DNA of 63,900 bases from Gemmatimonadota bacterium (GTDB taxonomy: Bacteria > Gemmatimonadota > Gemmatimonadetes > Gemmatimonadales > Gemmatimonadaceae): contig BJHH01000007.1 of the NCBI GenBank assembly GCA_014192065.1, positions 1 through 63,900 on the forward strand, in the 5' to 3' direction. Shown in pieces: positions 8,397-16,077 of this stretch (within the stretch, counting starts at the first letter, position 1; every line of letters begins with the position of its first letter). The position numbers and the translations under genes are program-made. The notes beneath the pieces are model-generated. The model was not told where the DNA came from, did not search any database, and was given only the letters and a program-made list of their open reading frames with translations.

Positions 8397-9027
8397 CGGG
8401 ACCTTCGTTTGCCGAGGGTGGCCGCGGCGGCCTGAGTACGCCGGCCACGACGCCGAGCACCACGAAGTCATCGCCGACACCAAGTTCGACCTCTTCTCCT
8501 GTGCCAGCGCCATCGAGGATCAGCGTCGCACCGCGGCGCGTCATGGCCCGCACCAGCAGCGCGCCACCCACCCGCGCCACGATCAGGTGGCCTTCCTGCG
8601 CCCGCGCCGATGGATGCACGATCACGAGATCGTTTTGCAGGATGCCGTGCGCCGGAGCGCCTTGGGGGAGCGCGCGCACCAAAAAGGCGTCGGGCGCGCC
8701 CACCAGCCGGCGATCCAGCGTCACATGATCGTCGGCTTCGAGCATGCCCGTGACGGGGTTCAGCGACATGAGCGGGACCGGCATCGTGCCCTGTGCGCCG
8801 GCGAATCCGACGAGCGACACGCCACGCGACCGGCCCGGATGCTTCCGGACGTAGCCTTTGCGTTCGAGCGAAATGATCAGGTCGGCCACCGACTTGGTAC
8901 TCGGAATCTTTAGCGCGCGACCGATCTCGCGCACGCTCGGCTGATACGTGTGCTCGGCGAGAAAGTCGAGCAGGAACTCGTAGAGCTCCTGCTCGATGTT
9001 GGAAAGTGAGTCGCGCGGAGATGTCAC
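8386..9027 (-). CDS. LexA-like repressor lacking the Ser/Lys autoproteolysis dyad
   Basis: 213 residues. The N-terminal winged helix (about 5-70: YEFLLDFLAEHTYQPSVREIGRALKIPSTKSVADLIISLERKGYV) matches LexA. The C-terminal half follows the LexA S24 domain (LVRALPQGAPAHGILQNDLVIV, VARVGGALLVRAM). In an ungapped comparison with E. coli LexA, catalytic Ser119 corresponds to Gly123 and Lys156 to Arg160, so self-cleavage should be lost. It may be a constitutive or ligand-controlled regulator derived from LexA. It sits 45 bases downstream of gltX on the same strand. No LexA box was recognised upstream. Confidence 0.85.
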   Translation of the reverse strand: MTSPRDSLSNIEQELYEFLLDFLAEHTYQPSVREIGRALKIPSTKSVADLIISLERKGYVRKHPGRSRGVSLVGFAGAQGTMPVPLMSLNPVTGMLEADDHVTLDRRLVGAPDAFLVRALPQGAPAHGILQNDLVIVHPSARAQEGHLIVARVGGALLVRAMTRRGATLILDGAGTGEEVELGVGDDFVVLGVVAGVLRPPRPPSANEGPATE

Positions 9028-9072
9028 AGGTGCCGGTGGCTTGGGGGGAGGCCCAAGATGGTCATCAGCGAG

Positions 9073-10512
9073 TCACGGCGCGAGTCGCGGATGCGAGAGG
9101 GCCGCGTCGATCCGCGCGATCGAGCGGTCGCGGCCGAGGAGGAGCAGCACGTCGAAGATGCCCGGGCTCTCTGCCACGCCTGTGAGGGCGACGCGCAGCG
9201 GCTGGAAGAGCTTCCCGGCGCCGACTCCGTGTGCCTCGGCGAGGATGCGTAGCGCGGGTTCCACGGCCGTCGCGTCCCACGGTTCGAGCGTAGCGAGCGC
9301 CGCCCGCGCGCCGGCAAGGAGCGTGCGCGAGAGGGCCGCGTCCTTCCACTGCTTGGCGGTGGCCTGCTCGTCGTATGCCACGCTGGTACCGAAATAGGGC
9401 TGCGACTGGCGCACGATGTCGTCGACCGTGCGCGAGCGAATCCGGAGCAGGTCCACGAGCAGGGCCGTCCATTCCGGTCGAGCGTTCAAGTCCGTCACGG
9501 ATGAGAAGCCGGCCGCTTCGATAGCCACGGCCACCCGCGCGGCGAGCGCCTCGAGCGGAATGCGCTGGAGGTGCTGCCCGTTCATCCACTCGAGCTTCTT
9601 GATGTCGAACACCGACGCCTTGGCGAGCAGGCCATCCTCACTGAAGGCCTCGATCATCTCGGCCGGTGACATCACCTCACGATCGCCGCCCGGGCTCCAG
9701 CCCAGCAGTGCGAGGAAGTTGCACATTGCATCGGGCAGGATTCCTAGGTGCTCGTAGTCGCCAACGGCGGTGGCGCCGTGCCGCTTGGACAGCTTCTTGC
9801 CATCGGTGCCGAGCACGTTCGGAAAGTGCGCAAAGCGTGGCAGGGCCCCGCCGAGCGCGCGGTAAAGCAGGATCTGTTTTGGGGTGTTGCTGATGTGATC
9901 TTCGCCGCGCAGCACGTGTGTGATGCGCATCGCGATGTCGTCCGAAACAACGGCCAGGTTGTAGATCGGCGTGCCGTCCGAGCGGAGGATCACGAGGTCG
10001 TCGAGGTCCTTGTTCGGGAAGCTGATGTCACCGTGCACGATGTCGTTCCACGTGGTCGTCCCCTCAGGGACACGAAAGCGGATCGTGTGCGGTAGGCCAG
10101 CTGCGGTGCGACTCGCGACGTCGGCGGCTTCGAGTCGATCGCAGCGGCGGTCGTAGCGAAACGTCTCTTGCTTTGCCTCGGCCTCTGCGCGACGCCCGTC
10201 GAGTTCGGCAGCGGTGCAGAAGCAGCGATAGGCAGCGCCGGACTCAAGTAGCGCGGCGGCATCACGCGCGTGGCGTTGGACGTTCGCGCCCTGGAACACC
10301 ACATCCTCGTCCCACTGCAGTCCAAGCCAGATCAGCCCGTCGAAGATCGCACGGGTAGAGTCGTCGCTGCTCCGCGCCTTGTCGGTGTCCTCAATACGGA
10401 GGAGGAACTGGCCGCCGAGCTTGCGGGCGTACAGCCAGTTGAACAGCGCCGTGCGCGCGCCGCCGACGTGGAGGTAGCCCGTCGGCGACGGGGCAAATCT
10501 GACGCGGACCAT
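9073..10512 (-). CDS. gltX: Glutamate--tRNA ligase
   Basis: 479 residues, the normal bacterial length. The class I signature region is FAPSPTGYLHVGGARTALFNWLYARK (HIGH motif as HVGG), with GDISFPNKDLDDLVILRSDGTPIYNLAVVSDD in the catalytic domain and KLSKRHGA as the KMSKS loop. The C-terminal helical anticodon-binding domain is present in full. It charges tRNA-Glu (and possibly tRNA-Gln for later amidation) in the cytoplasm. The gene follows tRNA-Ser(GCU) by 39 bases and precedes the LexA-like gene on the same strand. Confidence 0.97.
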   Translation of the reverse strand: MVRVRFAPSPTGYLHVGGARTALFNWLYARKLGGQFLLRIEDTDKARSSDDSTRAIFDGLIWLGLQWDEDVVFQGANVQRHARDAAALLESGAAYRCFCTAAELDGRRAEAEAKQETFRYDRRCDRLEAADVASRTAAGLPHTIRFRVPEGTTTWNDIVHGDISFPNKDLDDLVILRSDGTPIYNLAVVSDDIAMRITHVLRGEDHISNTPKQILLYRALGGALPRFAHFPNVLGTDGKKLSKRHGATAVGDYEHLGILPDAMCNFLALLGWSPGGDREVMSPAEMIEAFSEDGLLAKASVFDIKKLEWMNGQHLQRIPLEALAARVAVAIEAAGFSSVTDLNARPEWTALLVDLLRIRSRTVDDIVRQSQPYFGTSVAYDEQATAKQWKDAALSRTLLAGARAALATLEPWDATAVEPALRILAEAHGVGAGKLFQPLRVALTGVAESPGIFDVLLLLGRDRSIARIDAALSHPRLAP

Positions 10513-10551
10513 GTGATGACCAGCCAGGTTCTCGTTTCTTACGACTGCGAA

Positions 10552-10642
10552 CGGAGACGGAGGGATTCGAACCCTCGATACAGGTATAAGCCCGTATAAC
10601 GGTTTAGCAAACCGCCGCCTTCAGCCTCTCGGCCACGTCTCC
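10552..10642 (-). tRNA. tRNA-Ser(GCU)
   Basis: 91 nt read on the minus strand. The acceptor GGAGACG pairs with CGTCTCC, followed by discriminator G. The anticodon stem-loop GCGGT-TTGCTAA-ACCGT gives anticodon GCT. A long class II variable arm lies between the anticodon and T arms, and the T arm is GAGGG-TTCGAAT-CCCTC. Its 5' half (positions 1-37) is the sequence that recurs at about 15.68 kb and 29.25 kb, so it appears to be an integration target. Confidence 0.95.
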
Positions 10643-10693
10643 CATGTTGTGCTGCAAGCACTTCGCTACTGCGCCAGCCCCGCTTCAACCCGC

Positions 10694-10737
10694 TTGTTTG
10701 CCGCTTGTTTGCCGCTTGTTTGCCGCTTGTTTGCCGT
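10694..10737 (+). repeat. 11-bp tandem repeat (4 units) in integrase tail, copy 1
   Basis: Four copies of ttgtttgccgc, the last ending in t, encode the Lys/Gln/Ala-rich tail of the integrase remnant. The second remnant at 15.7 kb has five copies. Confidence 0.9.
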
Positions 10738-10853
10738 TGACTTGGCGGTGACGGTCCACTGAGGCGACAGCTTCGTTCAGGTCTTCTTGATTCGCGATGT
10801 TGTAGCGGTCAAACATAACACGAGTCTTCCATCCGCACAGCCTCATGAGTCGG
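10738..10853. repeat. 116-bp direct repeat A (partner at 15752-15867)
   Basis: This segment of the integrase remnant is repeated 5,014 bases downstream with a single mismatch that I could find. With the adjoining 11-bp repeats and the 20-bp tRNA match, it brackets the first SusC/SusD pair. Confidence 0.93.
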
Positions 10854-11016
10854 CCCTCGCTGACACCCGCCTCGACAAACTCGCGGGCAGCGGTGCGGCG
10901 GAGGTCATGCACTAGTCGGACAGGAGCCGGGACGGGCATGGCGCTTCGCGAACTTGAGTCGTAATGTTTTGCCAGCGGTGTAGGTCCTTTCCCAACTCCC
11001 AAGCATAGAGACCGTC

Positions 11017-14000
11017 ATGCCTAGGCGTGTGTCGTTGCGACTATTGGCGCTGCTAGGCGCCTTGTTCCTCGCTTTCCCGGCAGCCAATGCTGCGGCTGCC
11101 GCCGCCACTGGTACGGTGAGAGGCCGGGTCACCGACGCCGAAGACGGCTCGCCCATCGGCTCCGCGCAGGTGTCCATCGTCGGCACGCGGCTCGTGGCGC
11201 TCACGAATACCAACGGCGACTACGTATTGCCGGGCGTGACAAGCGGTCCCGTGACGGTCCGCATCGTGCGCATCGGCTACCAGCCGGCGACGCAGGCCGC
11301 AGTGGTTCCCGACGGAGGGACCGTCGTCGCGAACTTTAGCGCGACCCGCTCAGTGACCCGCCTCGAAGAGGTCGTCACGACGGCCACCGGAGACCTGGCG
11401 CGTCGCGAGGTCGGGAATGTCATGGCAACATTGTCCGCAGACAAGCTGACCAAGGAGGCACCCGTGACGAACGTCAACGAGATTCTCCAGTCGCGCATCC
11501 CCGGGGTGCTAGTAGTCCAGGGTTCCGGGCAGGTCGGCGCGTCGTCGTCCATCCGCATTCGCGGCACGAGTTCGCTGTCGCTCAGCAATGAGCCGATCGT
11601 GATTGTCGACGGCATCCGCTACGACAACAACGCCATCACCGCGAACACCACAACGCAGCGCGTCAACGCGTTCAGCGACTTCAACCCCGAGGACATCGAG
11701 ACGATCGACGTCATCAAGGGTCCCTCGGCGGCAGCGCTCTACGGCACCGCGGCCGCGAACGGCGTCATCGTCATCAAGACTAAGCGCGGCACCCAGGGCA
11801 AGACGCAGTGGCGCCTGTTCACCGAACGGGGCCAGATCTCGCAGCCGTCGAAGTTCGAGGACAACTGGCAGAGCTGGGGGCGCAACGTCGTGAACGGCGC
11901 GCCGACCGGCGCCGCGATCCAGTGCAAGGTGGTCAACCTCTCGCTCGGCCGTTGCGTGCAGGACAGCCTGTCGAGGAACAATCCGTACACCAACCCGCTG
12001 ACCAATCCGTACAAGACGGGCGAGGCCCGAACCGCGGGCGTCTCCGCCGGTGGCGGAAACGATCTCCTCCGGTACTTCGTGTCGCTCACACGGCAGAACG
12101 AGGTGGGCCCATACCAGATGCCTGACACGGACGTGAAGCGCATCACCGCCGAACGCGGTACCCCGCCAACCGGCATCCAGATCCGTCCGAACCAGCTGCA
12201 GCAGACGTCGCTGCGCGGCAACTTCTCGTTCGCGCTGGCGTCAAAGGCTACGGTAGACGTGAACGTCGGGTACATCGACCGCAACCTGCACACGCCGTTC
12301 GACGGCGGCTTTTTCGCCGGAATGACGTTCCAGCTGATGACGGCGCCTGGGTACACGTACAACCGCACGCTCGGGACGCAGCGCGAGTTCGTCGGTGACA
12401 TCTTCTCGATCGAACAGCGGCTGAGCGAACAGCGGTGGACCGGGAGCACCACGTTCAACTGGAACCCGCTCGATTGGCTTAAGGTGCACTCGGTCATCGG
12501 GATTGACCAGAACCATCAGTACAACTATCGCATGCAGAAGAACGGCGAGGGCACCAGCGTCGGTGTCGCATGGGGCCCGATCGGCCGTGAGGGCGGCAAG
12601 GACGCCGACCGCATCAATCTGAACAAGACATCCTTCAACGCCAGCGCGACGGCGACGAGTAACCTGACCAACGTGATCACGTCGAAAACCACGCTGGGTG
12701 TGCAGTGGTTCAAGGACCAGACGTACGACACCTTCGTTGAAGGGTACGGGCTCCTCCCTGGCGCTACGTCGCCAAACGCCGCCGGCCGGATCCGGATCTC
12801 GTCCGAGTTCACCACGGAGAACGCCACGGAAGGCGTCTTTCTCGAAGAGCAGCTCGCGTGGCGCGACCGGCTTTTCGGAACATTCGGCGTGCGCCAGGAC
12901 AAGAACAGCGCGTTCGGCCGATCGGTCGGCAACACCCAGTACCCGCGGGCATCGCTGTCGTACCTGATCTCGGACGAGAAGTGGTTCCCGGCGATCAAGT
13001 ACGTCGACCGCCTCCGCCTCCGCACCGCGTGGGGCAAGGCCGGCGTCCAGCCCACCACGATCGCCGCCCTGCAGTTCCTGTCGGGGGCGACCTTCCCGAT
13101 CGGCGGTTCCGAGGTCCCTGGTTTGCGCCTGAGCAGCATCGGCAATCCCGGCCTGAAGCCCGAGGTCACGACCGAGACCGAAATCGGCGCCGACTTCGCG
13201 CTCCTGAAGGAGCGCATCAACGTCGAACTCACGTATTTCAACAAGCAGAGCCACGACGCGCTCTTCGCGCGCCCTCTACCACCGTCGTATGGTGCCGGCG
13301 GATCGCAGTTCCAGAACCTCGCCTCCGTCGAGAATACGGGAGTGGAAGTCTCCGTTGACGGCCAGGTGATCGACCGTCCGTACTTCAACTGGAACGTTCG
13401 GGTCGGCGGGTCGCACCTCAAGAACACGCTCAAGGACGCGGGCACCGTGCCGCTGGCGGTCACGCCGGGCAACCGCCAGGTCGTCGGGTATCCGCTCAAT
13501 GGGCTCTGGGATCGCAAGATCATTTCCTATACGGACGCGAACGGCGACGGCAAGATCACGGAGAACGAGGTTGTGCTCTCCGATACGGCGCTGTTCAAGG
13601 GATCGACGCTCCCGGAGTGGGAGGCCGGCGTCACGAACACGTTCGGCTTCCTGAAGAACACGGTGCACATCACCGCGCAGTTCGACTACCGCGGTGGGTT
13701 CTTCAACCAGTGGGGCTACGAGAGCCAGCGGTGCGTGTCTACCGGCAACTGTCGTGCGGTCAACGATCCGACGGCGCCGCTCGAGGCGCAGGCACGCTCG
13801 GTCATGGGTGCCAGCTCCGCAAACAAGACGATCTGGGGCTTCTTCGTCCCGAACGATTTTGTCCGCTTCCGGGAACTCAGCGTCACCTACGACTTCTCGA
13901 AGAACCTCACGCAGAAGTACCTCCGTTCGAAGGGCGCGTCGCTCTCGCTGAGCGGGCGCAACCTGGGCGTGCTCTGGACCAAGTACCCTGGGCTCGACCC

Positions 14001-14103
14001 TGAAGCGAACAGCTCAGTCGCCAACACGGGCGGCGGTAACAACGACTTCTATTCGCCGCCGGTGCTGCGGACCTACCAGGTGCGGTTGAATGTCGCGTTC
14101 TAA
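11017..14103 (+). CDS. SusC/RagA-type TonB-dependent outer-membrane transporter (pair 1)
   Basis: 1028 residues. A signal peptide (LLALLGALFLAFPAANAAA) is followed by a carboxypeptidase-regulatory-like domain (about 30-115, GTVRGRVTDAEDGSPIGSAQV). A plug domain (about 120-250) has the SusC signatures LQSRIPGVLVVQGSG, SIRIRGTSSL and PEDIETIDVIKGPSAAALYG. The remainder is a 22-strand-type barrel with a C-terminal strand ending in F (TYQVRLNVAF). An EF-hand-like loop DANGDGKITENE sits around residue 845. It should import a ligand captured by the SusD partner that starts just after its stop, using TonB energy. The substrate is unknown; linked hydrolases hint at peptides. It lies inside the tRNA-Ser island, flanked by integrase remnants. 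Confidence 0.95.
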   Translation: MPRRVSLRLLALLGALFLAFPAANAAAAAATGTVRGRVTDAEDGSPIGSAQVSIVGTRLVALTNTNGDYVLPGVTSGPVTVRIVRIGYQPATQAAVVPDGGTVVANFSATRSVTRLEEVVTTATGDLARREVGNVMATLSADKLTKEAPVTNVNEILQSRIPGVLVVQGSGQVGASSSIRIRGTSSLSLSNEPIVIVDGIRYDNNAITANTTTQRVNAFSDFNPEDIETIDVIKGPSAAALYGTAAANGVIVIKTKRGTQGKTQWRLFTERGQISQPSKFEDNWQSWGRNVVNGAPTGAAIQCKVVNLSLGRCVQDSLSRNNPYTNPLTNPYKTGEARTAGVSAGGGNDLLRYFVSLTRQNEVGPYQMPDTDVKRITAERGTPPTGIQIRPNQLQQTSLRGNFSFALASKATVDVNVGYIDRNLHTPFDGGFFAGMTFQLMTAPGYTYNRTLGTQREFVGDIFSIEQRLSEQRWTGSTTFNWNPLDWLKVHSVIGIDQNHQYNYRMQKNGEGTSVGVAWGPIGREGGKDADRINLNKTSFNASATATSNLTNVITSKTTLGVQWFKDQTYDTFVEGYGLLPGATSPNAAGRIRISSEFTTENATEGVFLEEQLAWRDRLFGTFGVRQDKNSAFGRSVGNTQYPRASLSYLISDEKWFPAIKYVDRLRLRTAWGKAGVQPTTIAALQFLSGATFPIGGSEVPGLRLSSIGNPGLKPEVTTETEIGADFALLKERINVELTYFNKQSHDALFARPLPPSYGAGGSQFQNLASVENTGVEVSVDGQVIDRPYFNWNVRVGGSHLKNTLKDAGTVPLAVTPGNRQVVGYPLNGLWDRKIISYTDANGDGKITENEVVLSDTALFKGSTLPEWEAGVTNTFGFLKNTVHITAQFDYRGGFFNQWGYESQRCVSTGNCRAVNDPTAPLEAQARSVMGASSANKTIWGFFVPNDFVRFRELSVTYDFSKNLTQKYLRSKGASLSLSGRNLGVLWTKYPGLDPEANSSVANTGGGNNDFYSPPVLRTYQVRLNVAF

Positions 14104-14143
14104 CATGACCAACGGTTTTCTCCCATTCGGAGCTCGACGGACG

Positions 14144-15520
14144 ATGACTTCCATTCAGACCAAGGCGCGCACGCGCCGCGTGGGGCCGTGGGCGTGGCAG
14201 GTTGCCGCTGCCCTGGTGCTCACTGCGTGCGACGCTAGTTCGCTGTTGGACGTGAACACGCCGGATCAGATTACGCCGGCCGCCGCGGCCAGTCCCGCGG
14301 GCGCGGCTGCCATACGCGCGGCTGCGATCGGCAACTTCGCCAACTTTTTCGCCGGTGATCCCTCCGGCGGCTCGCCGGTCGGCATGAACATGTACAGCGG
14401 GATATTCTCCGACGAGATCATCTCGTCGCGCGGTGGAACCGAGCACCTCGACCAGCGCGCCCAGAACGACAACCTGTTCCCGTCGACGTCGTGGAACGTG
14501 GTAGGCACCGCGAGTACGCAGATCATTCGTGCAATCAAGGCGCTCAATACGTACGTCGCCGCCAGCGCGTCGCGGAACATGCAGGTCGGCGAACTGTATG
14601 GAAAAAGGGGGTTCCTGATGGCCATCACCGCAGAGATATTCTGCAACGGCGTCCCGATTGCCAATGCCGATGATGCCAATCCGGTCACGGAGACCCTCAA
14701 CAACGTTGACCTCTACACTCGCTCGCTTGCTCAGTTCGACTCGGCGCTCGCCGTTCTGTCGCCGACGGCCGCCGGCGACCTGACGTACCGTTACATGGTC
14801 CGCGTCGGCAAGGCGCGCGCCCTGATGAACCTCAACAAGTACCCCCAGGCGGTCGCTGTCCTTGGAGCGGGCGGAGACGGCAGCGGGAGCGCCGCCATCC
14901 CGAGCTCGTTCGTGTTTAACGTCGAGTACGGCACGGTGTCGATCGTCAACACCATGTACGACTGGATGGTCGCCACGCCGAACTTCGGGGCGGCCGACAA
15001 GGAGGGAGGCAACGGACTCGACTTCGTGACCTCCGGCGATCCGCGGGTCAAGGCCGCCAAGACAACGGTGGCGGGTCAGGACGGGACGCGCATCTTCACC
15101 TCGCTGATGTACCCGCTGCCCACGTCACCCGTCCCGCTCGCTACCGGAACCGAGGCCCGGCTGATCGAGGCCGAGGCCCTCCTTGCCGCAGGCGACGGCA
15201 CGGGTTGGCTCAACGGGCTCAACGCCCTACGCGCGGCCTTCACGGGAGCTCCCGCGCTTGCGCCGTTGGCCGACCCTGGTAACAAAGACGCCCGCGTCGA
15301 CCTGATGTTCCGCGAGCGCGCGTTCTGGTTGTACATGACGGCCCATCGCGTCGGCGACCTGCGCCGGCTCAGCCGCCAGTACGGACGCACGGCAGCGACG
15401 ATTTGGCCGACGGGCGCCTACTTCAAGGGGGGCGTATACGGCACGGACGTGGCCCTCAAGCCGTCGCAAGCCGAGCAGAACAACGGCGCTTGGAAGGCGT
15501 GCACGGACCGGAATCCGTAG
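14144..15520 (+). CDS. SusD/RagB-type surface lipoprotein (pair 1)
   Basis: About 458 residues from the ATG at 14144, which gives a compact lipoprotein signal ending in the lipobox LTAC. In-frame ATGs at 14105 and 14090 are possible. The mature protein has the helical TPR-like fold of SusD-type binding proteins, with a typical C-terminal piece (VDLMFRERAFWLYMTAHRVGDLRRLSRQYGR). It would cap the SusC channel and bind the nutrient at the cell surface. A strong hairpin follows the stop. Confidence 0.9.
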   Translation: MTSIQTKARTRRVGPWAWQVAAALVLTACDASSLLDVNTPDQITPAAAASPAGAAAIRAAAIGNFANFFAGDPSGGSPVGMNMYSGIFSDEIISSRGGTEHLDQRAQNDNLFPSTSWNVVGTASTQIIRAIKALNTYVAASASRNMQVGELYGKRGFLMAITAEIFCNGVPIANADDANPVTETLNNVDLYTRSLAQFDSALAVLSPTAAGDLTYRYMVRVGKARALMNLNKYPQAVAVLGAGGDGSGSAAIPSSFVFNVEYGTVSIVNTMYDWMVATPNFGAADKEGGNGLDFVTSGDPRVKAAKTTVAGQDGTRIFTSLMYPLPTSPVPLATGTEARLIEAEALLAAGDGTGWLNGLNALRAAFTGAPALAPLADPGNKDARVDLMFRERAFWLYMTAHRVGDLRRLSRQYGRTAATIWPTGAYFKGGVYGTDVALKPSQAEQNNGAWKACTDRNP

Positions 15521-15550
15521 GCGGGATCGGCGGCATCGCAGCTTTCACAC

Positions 15551-15585
15551 GGAGGGGCCGGTTCGCGTTGCGAGCCGGCCCCTCC
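15551..15585 (+). terminator. Hairpin terminator after SusD (pair 1)
   Basis: An arm of 15 bases (ggaggggccggttcg) pairs with cgagccggcccctcc across a five-base loop, with one G-U pair. It lies 30 bases after the SusD stop. The following sequence (gtgctttct) has only a weak T run, so efficiency is uncertain. Confidence 0.7.
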
Positions 15586-15676
15586 GTGCTTTCTGCATGG
15601 CGCCGTGCCCGTGCGTTCGTGGGGTTGATGCCGGACTATAAAGTTGGCTCTTCGTAGTGCGGCATCTTTGAGGTCC

Positions 15677-15696
15677 AGCAAACCGCCGCCTTCAGC
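15677..15696 (-). other. att-like fragment of tRNA-Ser(GCU), internal copy
   Basis: agcaaaccgccgccttcagc is identical to 10606-10625, the D-arm-to-anticodon-loop part of tRNA-Ser(GCU). It is joined directly to the 11-bp repeats of the second integrase remnant. The tRNA 5' end and the spacer present in copy 1 are missing, consistent with a deletion. Confidence 0.85.
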
Positions 15697-15751
15697 TTGT
15701 TTGCCGCTTGTTTGCCGCTTGTTTGCCGCTTGTTTGCCGCTTGTTTGCCGT
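15697..15751 (+). repeat. 11-bp tandem repeat (5 units) in integrase tail, copy 2
   Basis: Five copies of ttgtttgccgc, the last ending in t, compared with four in copy 1. The copy-number difference suggests slippage since duplication. Confidence 0.9.
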
Positions 15752-15867
15752 TGACTTGGCGGTGACGGTCCACTGAGGCGACAGCTTCGTTCAGGTCTTC
15801 TTGATTCGTGATGTTGTAGCGGTCAAACATAACACGAGTCTTCCATCCGCACAGCCTCATGAGTCGG
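15752..15867. repeat. 116-bp direct repeat A (partner at 10738-10853)
   Basis: Second copy of the integrase-derived direct repeat; one difference seen (gattcgt instead of gattcgc). Same orientation as copy 1. Confidence 0.93.
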
Positions 15868-16077
15868 TCAGGAACACCCGCCGTGCGACACGCCCGCTTC
15901 CACGCTGGGCAACACGAGTCCCATAACGTTCGAGCAGGCGGCAGTGGCCTAACTCACTGCCCACTGATTCCCGTACCCCTCAGTTCGGTGACCGCACACT
16001 TTGGGGCGTCCTCGTGAACTACACGCGGGCCACGGGCGACCGGTAGCGGCACCCTTCGTCGCGCGCCAACTTGGGGC

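Larger units (their letters stand above)
10685..11002 (-). pseudogene. Tyrosine recombinase (integrase), C-terminal remnant, copy 1
   Basis: The reading frame holds only the end of a phage-type integrase: LVHDLRRTAAREFVEAGV (HxxR box) and LMRLCGWKTRVMFDRYNI with the catalytic Tyr. The N-terminal and core-binding domains are missing. The first 20 or so codons of this open frame look unrelated and abut the SusC start at 11017. The C-terminal tail is encoded by 11-bp repeats. It points toward tRNA-Ser(GCU), 42 bases away, as expected for an integrase beside its attachment site. Almost certainly non-functional alone. Confidence 0.85.
15636..15860 (-). pseudogene. Tyrosine recombinase C-terminal remnant, copy 2
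   Basis: The open frame encodes MRLCGWKTRVMFDRYNI and the same Lys/Gln-rich tail as the remnant at 10.7 kb. It is shorter: the HDLRR box is absent, because similarity to copy 1 stops at base 15867. Beyond the tail the frame runs into unrelated sequence. Non-functional; it marks an old integration or duplication end. Confidence 0.85.
15521..16077. other. Gene-poor junction between two island segments
   Basis: 557 bases without an intact gene. It holds the SusD terminator hairpin, the 20-base tRNA-Ser match, the 11-bp repeats and the second integrase remnant. From about 15868 to 16077 I see nothing beyond the upstream region of the CocE-type hydrolase. Confidence 0.7.

Noticed and set aside
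10694-10737. 11-bp repeats as a CRISPR array or replication iterons
   Set aside because: There are no spacers, and the repeats encode the integrase tail.
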